Of a stretch of DNA of 15,018 bases, positions 6,762 through 13,431 are shown piece by piece. The translations under genes and the position numbers were made by a program. Source of the DNA: Lachnospiraceae bacterium. Lineage in GTDB: Bacteria; Bacillota; Clostridia; Lachnospirales; Lachnospiraceae. Under the pieces are notes generated by a model that was not told the DNA's origin, ran no database searches, and worked only from the letters and a program-made list of their open reading frames with translations. Where the stretch lies: contig JAILPU010000204.1 in assembly GCA_024699395.1 (NCBI GenBank), positions 1-15,018 of the forward strand, written 5' to 3'. Numbering within the stretch: position 1 is the first letter of the stretch; the number at the start of each line of letters is the position of its first letter.

Positions 6762-7634
6762 TTATTTTCGGTTCTCTTCTTCTTCAAGAAGATCTTCAAC
6801 ATACCTGGGAAGCATGAAAGCACCCTGATGAAGGTTGGTAGTATAATACCAGGTTTTTATATTTCTCGCCTTCCACCTTACGGGATTGAAATCAATAAGG
6901 GGATGGTATTTTTTGGAAGCAAATCCAAACATCCAGTAACCTGCGGGACAGGTGGGAATGCTTGCCTGATACACACGGCTTATGGGAAAGCTCTTGTATA
7001 CCTTCCTGTGCATTGCGCGAAATGCCGCCTCATCCTCGTCATAGAAGGGGCTTCCGTGCTGATAAACCATAATGCCGTCATCATGAAGAGCCTTGTAGCA
7101 GCTCCCGTAAAACTCCTTCGTAAACAACCCCTCCGTGTGACCGAAGGGATCCGTGGAATCGTTGATTATAAGATCGTACTTGTCCACACAACGCCTGAGA
7201 AATCTTAAGCCGTCCATATTGTGAATCTGAACTCTGGGATCGTCAAACCCCTTTGCCGTCTCCGGGAAAAACTCCTTGCTCACATTGATGAACATCTCGT
7301 CCGGCTCCACCACATCTATATGTTCTATCTCCTGATATTCGATACAGGTTCTGGCAACTCCTCCGTCTCCTCCGCCTATTATAAGCACATCCTTGACATT
7401 GGGGTGTACCGCCATGGGAACGTGTACCACCATTTCGTTGTAGATAAATTCATCAGCCTCGGAAAAAATAACCTCCCCGTCAAGAACTATCATCTTGCCG
7501 AATTCCTTGGACTGAAAAACATCTATACGCTGGTAATCGCTCTCACCGGAATAGAGCTGCTTATCAACTCTTATGCTTGTTTTAACATTGTCGGTATCAA
7601 GCTGGGAAAACCAGATATCCATGGGTCTGTCCAT
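6762..7634 (-). CDS. speE: Spermidine synthase (polyamine aminopropyltransferase)
   Basis: A 290-residue aminopropyltransferase that would transfer the aminopropyl group of decarboxylated SAM to putrescine. The N-terminal strand domain contains MIVLDGEVIFSEADEFIYNEM. The SAM-type site follows, with LIIGGGDGGVART (84-96) and VVEPDE (108-113). The catalytic motif NDSTDP contains D159 and D162. The C-terminal YQHGSPFYD and TCPAGYWMFGFASKK also fit the family. The histidine common in FIYHEM is Asn here and the dcSAM-adjacent motif reads VEPDE where VEID is common; neither rules out activity. The ATG at 7634 has GGAG 6 nt upstream. The gene lies between speA and the carboxyspermidine dehydrogenase with short gaps. 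No speD (S-adenosylmethionine decarboxylase) is present in the window, so the source of its aminopropyl donor is unknown here. Confidence 0.92.
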   Translation of the reverse strand: MDRPMDIWFSQLDTDNVKTSIRVDKQLYSGESDYQRIDVFQSKEFGKMIVLDGEVIFSEADEFIYNEMVVHVPMAVHPNVKDVLIIGGGDGGVARTCIEYQEIEHIDVVEPDEMFINVSKEFFPETAKGFDDPRVQIHNMDGLRFLRRCVDKYDLIINDSTDPFGHTEGLFTKEFYGSCYKALHDDGIMVYQHGSPFYDEDEAAFRAMHRKVYKSFPISRVYQASIPTCPAGYWMFGFASKKYHPLIDFNPVRWKARNIKTWYYTTNLHQGAFMLPRYVEDLLEEEENRK

Positions 7635-7661
7635 GCCTTACTCCTTTGCTCATTAAAAGAG

Positions 7662-9110
7662 CTATTTTATCACACTTATCTTCTCCACCAAAGGATCCAG
7701 AGTTCCCTGAAGGGAGCAGCCTTTTTCCTTGGCGTATTTAATGTAATTGATTATGTCCCTGTCAATCCTTTCACCCGGGGTAAGAATGGGAATTCCCGGG
7801 GGATAGCACATTACCAGTTCGCCGCAGATTTTTCCTTCCGTATCATCAAGATCCAGGGATTCCTTAACGGAATAAAAAGCCTCCTGGGGACTTAACACCA
7901 CCTCGGGCTTTATAAAATCTCCGCAGAACTGATCGGCGTCCTCTTTTTGATAATTTCTCTTTATATCCTCAAGAGCACCCACAAGTCTCTCGATATCCTG
8001 AATTCTGTCTCCGATGGAGATATATGCCAGGATATTGCCGATGTCTCCGAATTCTATCTGTATATCGTATTCATCTCTTAAGAGATCGTAAATCTCTATA
8101 CCCGTAAGACCGATGCCTCTTGTATAGACGGAAAGCTTTGTCACATCAAAGTCATATACGCTGTCCCCGTCTATAAGCTCGGCACCATAAGCGTAATAAC
8201 CTCCTATGGCATTTATCTCATTTCTGGCATATTCCGCCATCCTGCTCACCTTGGCAAAGGATTCCTTGCCTCTTAAAGCAAGATTTCTTCTGGAAATATC
8301 AAGGCTTGAAATAAGAAGATAGGATGCGCTGGTGGTCTGGGTGAGATTTATTATCTGTCTCACGTATTCGCTGTCAAAATCAGGTCCGCACAGTAAAATC
8401 GAGCTCTGGGTAAGACTTCCTCCCGACTTGTGCATGGACACCGCAGCCAGATCTGCCCCTGCCGCCATAGCAGAAATAGGAAGACCGGTACCAAAATAAA
8501 GATGAGTGCCATGGGCCTCATCCACCAAAACCCTCATCCCCCTCTCATGGGCAAGCTCCGTTATTGCCTTAAGGTTGGAGCACACTCCGTAATAGGTGGG
8601 ATTATTTATAAATACCGCAACCGCATCGGGATTCTCATCCATAGCGCGCTCCATCTCGTCCAAGGAGACTCCCATTGCTATACCGATTCCGGTGTTAACC
8701 TTCGCCTCTGCGTAAACAGGTATGGCACCGCAGAGAACCATGGCATTTATAACGCTTTTATGTATATTTCTGGGAAGAATGATCTTATCCCCCGCTTTGC
8801 AGACGGAGAGGATCATACTCTGAACCGCGGATGTGGTTCCGTTTACCATCAAGAATGCGTGTGCCGCTCCAAAAGCATCGGCCGTAAGCTCTTCAGCTTC
8901 CTTTATAACCGATATGGGATGTCCCAGATTATCAAGGGGCTTCATGGAGTTTACATCAAGGCTTACACACTTTTCACCCAAAAGCTGAACCAGCTCCGGG
9001 TTCCCCCTTCCCCTCTTATGTCCGGGAACATCAAAGGGCACAACTCTTTTTCTCTTAAAAGCTTCAAGCGCCTCGTAAACCGGAGCGCTTTGCTGTCTTA
9101 TCAGGTCCAT
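7662..9110 (-). CDS. speA: Arginine decarboxylase, PLP fold-type I (Orn/Lys/Arg decarboxylase family)
   Basis: A 482-residue decarboxylase of the short Firmicute type, close in length to Bacillus SpeA. FDVPGHKRG (26-34) is the typical start of the domain. NGTTSAVQ (90-97) forms the PLP phosphate pocket, DEAHG (197-201) contacts the cofactor ring, and K228 in SMHKSGGSLTQSS is the PLP lysine. The C-terminal domain ends with YPPGIPILTPGERI (436-449) and LQGTLDP. Family members use arginine, lysine or ornithine. Arginine is preferred here because agmatine deiminase and carbamoylputrescine amidase follow in the same operon and would take agmatine to putrescine. The ATG at 9110 has AGGA about 7 nt upstream. 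The gene follows trpS by 24 bp and precedes speE by 27 bp. Confidence 0.92.
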   Translation of the reverse strand: MDLIRQQSAPVYEALEAFKRKRVVPFDVPGHKRGRGNPELVQLLGEKCVSLDVNSMKPLDNLGHPISVIKEAEELTADAFGAAHAFLMVNGTTSAVQSMILSVCKAGDKIILPRNIHKSVINAMVLCGAIPVYAEAKVNTGIGIAMGVSLDEMERAMDENPDAVAVFINNPTYYGVCSNLKAITELAHERGMRVLVDEAHGTHLYFGTGLPISAMAAGADLAAVSMHKSGGSLTQSSILLCGPDFDSEYVRQIINLTQTTSASYLLISSLDISRRNLALRGKESFAKVSRMAEYARNEINAIGGYYAYGAELIDGDSVYDFDVTKLSVYTRGIGLTGIEIYDLLRDEYDIQIEFGDIGNILAYISIGDRIQDIERLVGALEDIKRNYQKEDADQFCGDFIKPEVVLSPQEAFYSVKESLDLDDTEGKICGELVMCYPPGIPILTPGERIDRDIINYIKYAKEKGCSLQGTLDPLVEKISVIK

Positions 9111-9134
9111 ATTCTATTCCTACCCAAGGGACAC

Positions 9135-10139
9135 TTATTTTACTAAAAGTCCCACTTTTTTCTTGGCTTTGTTAAGGGTTCTTGAAGATACTCTCTGGGC
9201 AAGCTCTGCTCCCTTTGTATAGCACTCCTCAAGATATTTCTTATCCTTGGAAAGTCTGTCGAAGTTTTCTCTGATGGGGCGAAGTTTCTCTACTACAGAT
9301 TCTCCTACGGCAATCTTAAAGTCGCCGTAACCCTTTCCTTCAAAATCCTTCTCGATCTGTTCCATGGTAAGACCTGTCATACAAGAGTAGATGGTCATAA
9401 GGTTATTGATTCCGTCCTTACCTTCTCTGAACACCACCTCTGTCTCGGAATCGGTCACTGCACGCTTAAACTTGTTCATAATAACGTTGGGCTCATCGAG
9501 AATGGAAACGAAGCCGTTTAAGTTTGCGTCGGATTTGGACATCTTTTTAAGAGGATCCTGAAGTGACATTATACGGGCCCCTGACTTTGAAATATAGGGC
9601 TCGGGTATCTTAAACACATTGCCGTAAATATTGTTGAATCTGGTGGCAATGTCTCTTGTAAATTCAAGATGCTGCTTCTGGTCCGCTCCCACAGGTACCA
9701 TATCCGCCTGATACAGGAGAATATCCGCCGCCATAAGCACCGGATAAGTGAAAAGACCTGCATTTATGTTATCGGCATGTGCAGCCGATTTATCCTTAAA
9801 CTGGGTCATTCTGGAAAGCTCACCGAACTGGGTGTAGCATGACAAAAGCCAGCCTAACTCCGCATGTGTATTAACATGACTCTGGATGAAAACAAGGCTC
9901 TTCTCGGGATCGATGCCGCATGCAAGCAAAAGCGCAAAGGCATCCAAAGCCCTTTTCTTTAATACCGAAGGATCCTGTCTTACGGTAAGAGAGTGAAGAT
10001 CGGCTATAAAATAAGCACATTCAAACTCCTCCTGCATCTTTCCCCAGTTCTGTACCGCACCGATATAATTACCCAGTGTGAATACACCTGTAGGCTGTAT
10101 GCCTGACAGTATTACCTTCTTTTTGACCTGTTCCTCCAT
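9135..10139 (-). CDS. trpS: Tryptophanyl-tRNA synthetase
   Basis: A 334-residue class I aminoacyl-tRNA synthetase that charges tRNA-Trp. The HIGH-equivalent is in SGIQPTGVFTLGNYIGA (12-28). The KMSKS loop is at 199-203 in PLKKMSKSDAN. ADIHS-like ADLHS (46-50), GADQKQHLE (151-159) and TQFKDKSA (112-119) are family landmarks. The length is normal for bacterial TrpS. The start is set at the ATG at 10139, which follows GGAGG by 9 nt; a longer frame from a TTG inside the kinase gene has no ribosome binding site and no family similarity. Its ribosome binding site lies in the last codons of the kinase gene, whose stop is only 4 bp away, so the two are co-transcribed. No T-box leader is seen. A trpS at the head of a polyamine operon is not a metabolic link I can explain. 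Confidence 0.96.
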   Translation of the reverse strand: MEEQVKKKVILSGIQPTGVFTLGNYIGAVQNWGKMQEEFECAYFIADLHSLTVRQDPSVLKKRALDAFALLLACGIDPEKSLVFIQSHVNTHAELGWLLSCYTQFGELSRMTQFKDKSAAHADNINAGLFTYPVLMAADILLYQADMVPVGADQKQHLEFTRDIATRFNNIYGNVFKIPEPYISKSGARIMSLQDPLKKMSKSDANLNGFVSILDEPNVIMNKFKRAVTDSETEVVFREGKDGINNLMTIYSCMTGLTMEQIEKDFEGKGYGDFKIAVGESVVEKLRPIRENFDRLSKDKKYLEECYTKGAELAQRVSSRTLNKAKKKVGLLVK

Positions 10140-10143
10140 TATG

Positions 10144-12339
10144 TCAAACCTCCAAATTTTTTTCCTTAGCAATTTGGGCTGTCACATCCCTGTACTCTTT
10201 AACAAGCTCCTCGTGATTCTTAAGAGCATAATCCCTGTCCTTATTTTTAAGAGCATTGTTCATATCCACAGCGAGGTGATTAAGCCTTATTGCACCGATG
10301 GTCATGGCAAGACCCTTCAAAGCATGAGTCTTTCTCTCATACTCATCCCAGTCTCCCTCCTTAAAAGCATTGTCCAGCTCGTCGCAAAAGCCCTTTTTGA
10401 CAAAGCTTTCAAGCATATCGGTGTACATTTCTTCATCGTTCATACAATACAGTAAACCGGTAGGTATGTCAAGGAAATCGAACTTCTCCTTAAGCTCCTC
10501 CACGCTGTCTATTTTGCGAACCGGTATCTGTTTTCCCGTAACCTTTTCCTTTTCGGTTTTGGTCTCACTTAATTTATCCCGTGAAACATATTTAAGGACA
10601 AGATTCTCCATCTCCTCGGGCTTTATGGGTTTGCTGATATAATCGTCAAAACCTTCCTTGAGATACTGCTCCCTCATTCCCGCTACCGCATTTGCAGTCA
10701 TAACTACAATGGGAGTGTTAACATTCTCCCCGTTTTCTTTAATAAGATGAAGGGCTTCTATTCCGTCCATTCCCGGCATCATGTGGTCCATAAGAATCAT
10801 GTCGAACCTTATGTTCTCGGCTATCTTAACCGCCTTTTCCGCAGAAACCACACAGTCTAACTGAACCTGGGTCTTCTTCAAAAGCCCTCTTACCACATCA
10901 AGGTTAATGGGCACATCGTCCACCACCATAATCTTTGCATCGGGCGCCGTAAAACTGGGTTTATAGGGAACGCTTCTTCCCTCTCCCAATTTGTTAAGTC
11001 TGTCATTGTAGTCGCCAATCTCATCACCGGACTCGGCTCCCTGCCAAACCTCAAAACTGAATATGGAACCGAAATCGGGTTCGCTCTTTACATCAATGGT
11101 TCCGCCCATAAGTTCCACAAGGCTCTTACTTATGGCAAGACCGAGACCTGTTCCCTCCATATTCTTGTATTTCATCTCGTCTATACGATTAAATGCGGTA
11201 AAAATCGTCTCTCTCTCTGCAGGTGGTATTCCCACGCCGCTATCCTTGACGCTGACTTTGATTAGTACCTTTTCGTCCTTGGTATCCTTTTTCTCAACTG
11301 CCAGCTCCACAAAACCTCGCTCCGTATACTTAACAGCATTTGTAAGGAGATTGCAGATAACCTGTCTGATTCTCATCTCATCTCCCCACAAAAGTACGGG
11401 CAAAGTGGGATCTATATTGGCTTTTAACATAAGTCCCTTCTCTGTTGCCGCTGTGGAAACCATGCTGTAGCAATCTGAAACAAGAGATGCCAGCTCGTAT
11501 TTTTCCGGAAGGATTTCCAGTTTACCGCTCTCAATCTTTGAAAAATCAAGTACGTCATTGATAAGGGCAAGAAGTGTTCTTCCCGCCCCCTTTATGCTCT
11601 CGGCGTAATCCTTAATAAGCTGGTCGTCGCACTCTCTCACTATCATTTCATCCATGCCCATTATGGCATTGATGGGTGTTCTTATCTCATGAGACATTCT
11701 GGCAAGGAATTCATCCTTGGCATTTCCTGCCTGTATAAGCTTCGCATTCATCTCGGACAGTTCCTTGTCCTTGTGAAGAATCTCTTTTCTGTTTTTCTCG
11801 TAGGTGTACGCCTGATATTTAAAAATGATACCGAAAATAAGAGATACCATCAAAACAGCAAATACCACGTCAAAAAAGAAAGCCGATCCCGTAAGAGGGT
11901 TTGTGAGACCGGGCATATAATAATCAAGCAAAACCAGCCCCACTATTATAAGGCAGCTTATGGTAAGAACCACATAAAAAACCACTCCCTCAAGAACCAG
12001 ATATATGAACAAAAGCCCCATAACAAACCACAAGGGCATTCCGCTCATAATACCTCCCGAAGAAATATACATTAAGGGGAAAAACAAAAAGTTCCCCAGA
12101 GTTGCCGTGAGAACAGCGGCAGTCTTGGGTTTGTTTTTCACAATTGACATATATATTCCTATGACCGCCAGAAGTTCCAGGGAATATGCAGCCAAAAGTC
12201 CCGGCAATTCTATGCCCTCTATCAAAGAAACCACCGTTCCTATGGCTCCTCCGAGGAAACAGACTATTAGCATAAAATTCAAAAGTCTGTATTTAATCTC
12301 AAGATGTTCTCCCACAAACATTTTGATCAGTTTTTTCAT
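10144..12339 (-). CDS. Membrane hybrid histidine kinase with receiver and Hpt domains
   Basis: A 731-residue sensor kinase. Six hydrophobic helices span about residues 18-40, 46-67, 73-91, 98-117, 118-138 and 153-175, with no sizeable extracellular domain. A helical linker (178-208) leads to HisKA, with the phospho-accepting H217 in FLARMSHEIRTP. The HATPase domain shows the N box NLLTNAVKYT (N334), DSGVG (366-370) and GTGLGL (397-402). A receiver domain (about 467-585) carries D474, D475, phosphoacceptor D518 in LMDHMMPGMDG and K570. A C-terminal Hpt domain has H672 in RKTHALKGLA. This is a complete His-Asp-His relay with no DNA-binding or enzymatic output, so a separate response regulator elsewhere must receive the phosphate. 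The integral-membrane sensor suggests a lipophilic, membrane or small-molecule cue; the ligand is unknown. The ATG at 12339 is preceded by GAGG. It heads the trpS-polyamine operon. Confidence 0.93.
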   Translation of the reverse strand: MKKLIKMFVGEHLEIKYRLLNFMLIVCFLGGAIGTVVSLIEGIELPGLLAAYSLELLAVIGIYMSIVKNKPKTAAVLTATLGNFLFFPLMYISSGGIMSGMPLWFVMGLLFIYLVLEGVVFYVVLTISCLIIVGLVLLDYYMPGLTNPLTGSAFFFDVVFAVLMVSLIFGIIFKYQAYTYEKNRKEILHKDKELSEMNAKLIQAGNAKDEFLARMSHEIRTPINAIMGMDEMIVRECDDQLIKDYAESIKGAGRTLLALINDVLDFSKIESGKLEILPEKYELASLVSDCYSMVSTAATEKGLMLKANIDPTLPVLLWGDEMRIRQVICNLLTNAVKYTERGFVELAVEKKDTKDEKVLIKVSVKDSGVGIPPAERETIFTAFNRIDEMKYKNMEGTGLGLAISKSLVELMGGTIDVKSEPDFGSIFSFEVWQGAESGDEIGDYNDRLNKLGEGRSVPYKPSFTAPDAKIMVVDDVPINLDVVRGLLKKTQVQLDCVVSAEKAVKIAENIRFDMILMDHMMPGMDGIEALHLIKENGENVNTPIVVMTANAVAGMREQYLKEGFDDYISKPIKPEEMENLVLKYVSRDKLSETKTEKEKVTGKQIPVRKIDSVEELKEKFDFLDIPTGLLYCMNDEEMYTDMLESFVKKGFCDELDNAFKEGDWDEYERKTHALKGLAMTIGAIRLNHLAVDMNNALKNKDRDYALKNHEELVKEYRDVTAQIAKEKNLEV

Positions 12340-12363
12340 AAGCTATACCTCTTTTGTACCCCT

Positions 12364-12383
12364 GAGAGACCCCCCGGTCCCTC
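12364..12383 (-). promoter_or_regulatory. GC-rich hairpin in the kinase mRNA leader
   Basis: On the minus strand GAGGGACC, a GGGG loop and GGTCTCTC form an 8 bp stem with one G-U pair. It lies downstream of the proposed promoter and ends about 25 nt before the kinase start codon, close to the GAGG ribosome binding site. No T-tract follows, so it is not an intrinsic terminator. It could protect the 5' end or affect translation; the role is inference. Confidence 0.4.
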
Positions 12384-12400
12384 TAAAACCAAGTAATTAA

Positions 12401-12429
12401 ATAATAGCACGAAAAGCTGTATTATACAA
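12401..12429 (-). promoter_or_regulatory. Candidate promoter of the kinase-trpS-polyamine operon
   Basis: The minus strand shows -35-like TTGTAT (12429-12424), a 17 bp spacer ending in TGC, and -10 TATTAT (12406-12401). The TGC makes it an extended -10 element, which can compensate for the poor -35. An overlapping alternative is a perfect TATAAT at 12426-12421 with a weak -35 TCGTAA 17 bp upstream. One of the two probably drives the operon. Confidence 0.45.
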
Positions 12430-12602
12430 AGGATATCCGCAAATTACGAAGCAATTTCATATGTGAAAATAATGCCGCTTTCGGCATACTCCCACGGGTA
12501 GACTATGCAGCATTTACATTACGCGTGAATATGCATCCTTAGGGTCGCATTTTTTGTTGTATAGTAAGTAGCTGCCTACTCCTATGTTATTAATAAAAAA
12601 CA

Positions 12603-12634
12603 CAGAAGCCGGGTGGATTTAAACCCGGCTTCTG
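12603..12634 (-). terminator. Strong intrinsic terminator after the exported-protein unit
   Basis: CAGAAGCCGGGT (12603-12614) and ACCCGGCTTCTG (12623-12634) form a perfect 12 bp GC-rich stem with an 8 nt loop. On the minus strand the stem is followed, after two bases, by six T. The plus-strand side is also flanked by six A, so it could work in both directions. It lies 16 bp past the stop codon of the small membrane-anchored protein. Confidence 0.92.
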
Positions 12635-12649
12635 AAAAAACCATCAAAT

Positions 12650-13420
12650 TTATTTGCCGGCGAACTTGCTGAAATATACGGCAAATGCTGTCAAAGCACC
12701 GCTGACAAAAAGGATTGCAATTGAGTAGACCGTCTTTTCTTTTTTGGTAACAGTCATGGTTACTTCATCTGTTGCAGCAGTTGAAGCTTCTTTTGTTCCG
12801 GTATATGCAGGGTCATTCACCGCGGCGGTATCCGAATTTAAGGTTTCTACGGTTGTCTCGGATAAACCGATGCCGGATGCTGCCACACCTTCCTTTGCAT
12901 TTTCAGAAGTAACGGTAACCGAACCTGTTGTCTTAGTATCACTTGCATTACCTGCTGCCTTAACATTAATCGCCTTCTCTGACTTGTTACCTGTTACTGT
13001 GGCTTCACTTGCCTTCTCGGATGAGGTAGCCACCGCGCTAACTTCATCCTCGGGTGCAGCCGAACCGTTCTGGGAACATACTCCCTCTATGGTCTCCCAG
13101 GTTCCCCCGTCATAATCCGCAACCTTTACGGTATAGGTTTCACCCTTTTCAAGACTTAAATCCTCTATAGTTCCCGTAAAACTGTTGTCAGAGTTTACTT
13201 CAAAACTCTCCATGGCAAGATTGGTATCCCCTTTATACAAACCTACCATTACTGCTGCCACAAGCAAATCCCCGGTCTGATCCGCACTTCCCGTAACAGT
13301 CACCTTATTCTGCTCGACAGTTACACCAAGATCTTTAATCTCGGCATTTTGGGCAAATACCGTGACGGATTGAAGTAAAAATACCGTTAATACCGATATA
13401 ATCGTAATTATTTTTTTCAT
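12650..13420 (-). CDS. Exported, C-terminally membrane-anchored surface protein of unknown function
   Basis: A 256-residue protein I do not recognise. A classical signal peptide (1-23) ends in VFA, with likely cleavage before QNAEIK. Residues about 27-113 alternate in a way typical of a small beta-sandwich, with VTVTGSADQ, FEVNSDNSFTGTI and KGETYTVKVADYDGG, which resembles bacterial Ig-like modules. Residues about 118-225 are low-complexity, rich in Ala, Thr, Ser, Glu and Val, as in a surface stalk. A hydrophobic helix at 231-250 is followed by SKFAGK, so the protein probably stays anchored with its bulk outside; no LPXTG sortase motif is present. The start is at the ATG at 13420, preceded by GGGGG; a 9-codon upstream extension overlaps the previous gene's end region and lacks a ribosome binding site. 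It follows the large exported protein by 11 bp, so the two are expressed together. Confidence 0.8.
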   Translation of the reverse strand: MKKIITIISVLTVFLLQSVTVFAQNAEIKDLGVTVEQNKVTVTGSADQTGDLLVAAVMVGLYKGDTNLAMESFEVNSDNSFTGTIEDLSLEKGETYTVKVADYDGGTWETIEGVCSQNGSAAPEDEVSAVATSSEKASEATVTGNKSEKAINVKAAGNASDTKTTGSVTVTSENAKEGVAASGIGLSETTVETLNSDTAAVNDPAYTGTKEASTAATDEVTMTVTKKEKTVYSIAILFVSGALTAFAVYFSKFAGK

Positions 13421-13431
13421 TTTTATCCCCC

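Larger units (their letters stand above)
12340..12602 (-). other. Non-coding region upstream of the kinase operon with several inverted repeats
   Basis: About 260 bp with no credible gene. Inverted repeats seen are AGTAG/CTACT (12567-12571 with 12576-12580), ATGCCG/CGGCAT (12472-12477 with 12482-12487, 4 nt loop) and GAGAGACC/GGTCCCTC (12364-12371 with 12376-12383, one G-T pair). An imperfect stem, 12531-12538 with 12543-12550, is followed on the plus strand by six T. I see no known riboswitch signature and no T-box sequence. The region must hold the promoter of the kinase-polyamine operon, since a strong terminator lies upstream. Whether the hairpins act as RNA structures is unknown. Confidence 0.5.

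Noticed and set aside
6731..6823. N-terminal extension of the carboxyspermidine dehydrogenase
   Set aside because: The extra 31 codons overlap the speE 3' end and do not resemble the family. The ATG at 6730 has a good ribosome binding site and starts directly at the Rossmann motif.
8430..9146. Plus-strand ORF of 238 codons opposite speA
   Set aside because: It is antisense to a well-conserved gene, has no family similarity or ribosome binding site, and is a frame shadow. The same holds for the 224-codon plus-strand ORF at 7221-7895.
10140..10172. Longer trpS start from a TTG inside the kinase gene
   Set aside because: No ribosome binding site precedes it, whereas GGAGG precedes the ATG at 10139, where the family sequence begins.
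12340..12640. T-box or other tRNA-sensing leader controlling trpS
   Set aside because: No sequence like the conserved T-box AGGGTGGNACCGCG was found, and the kinase gene lies between this region and trpS.
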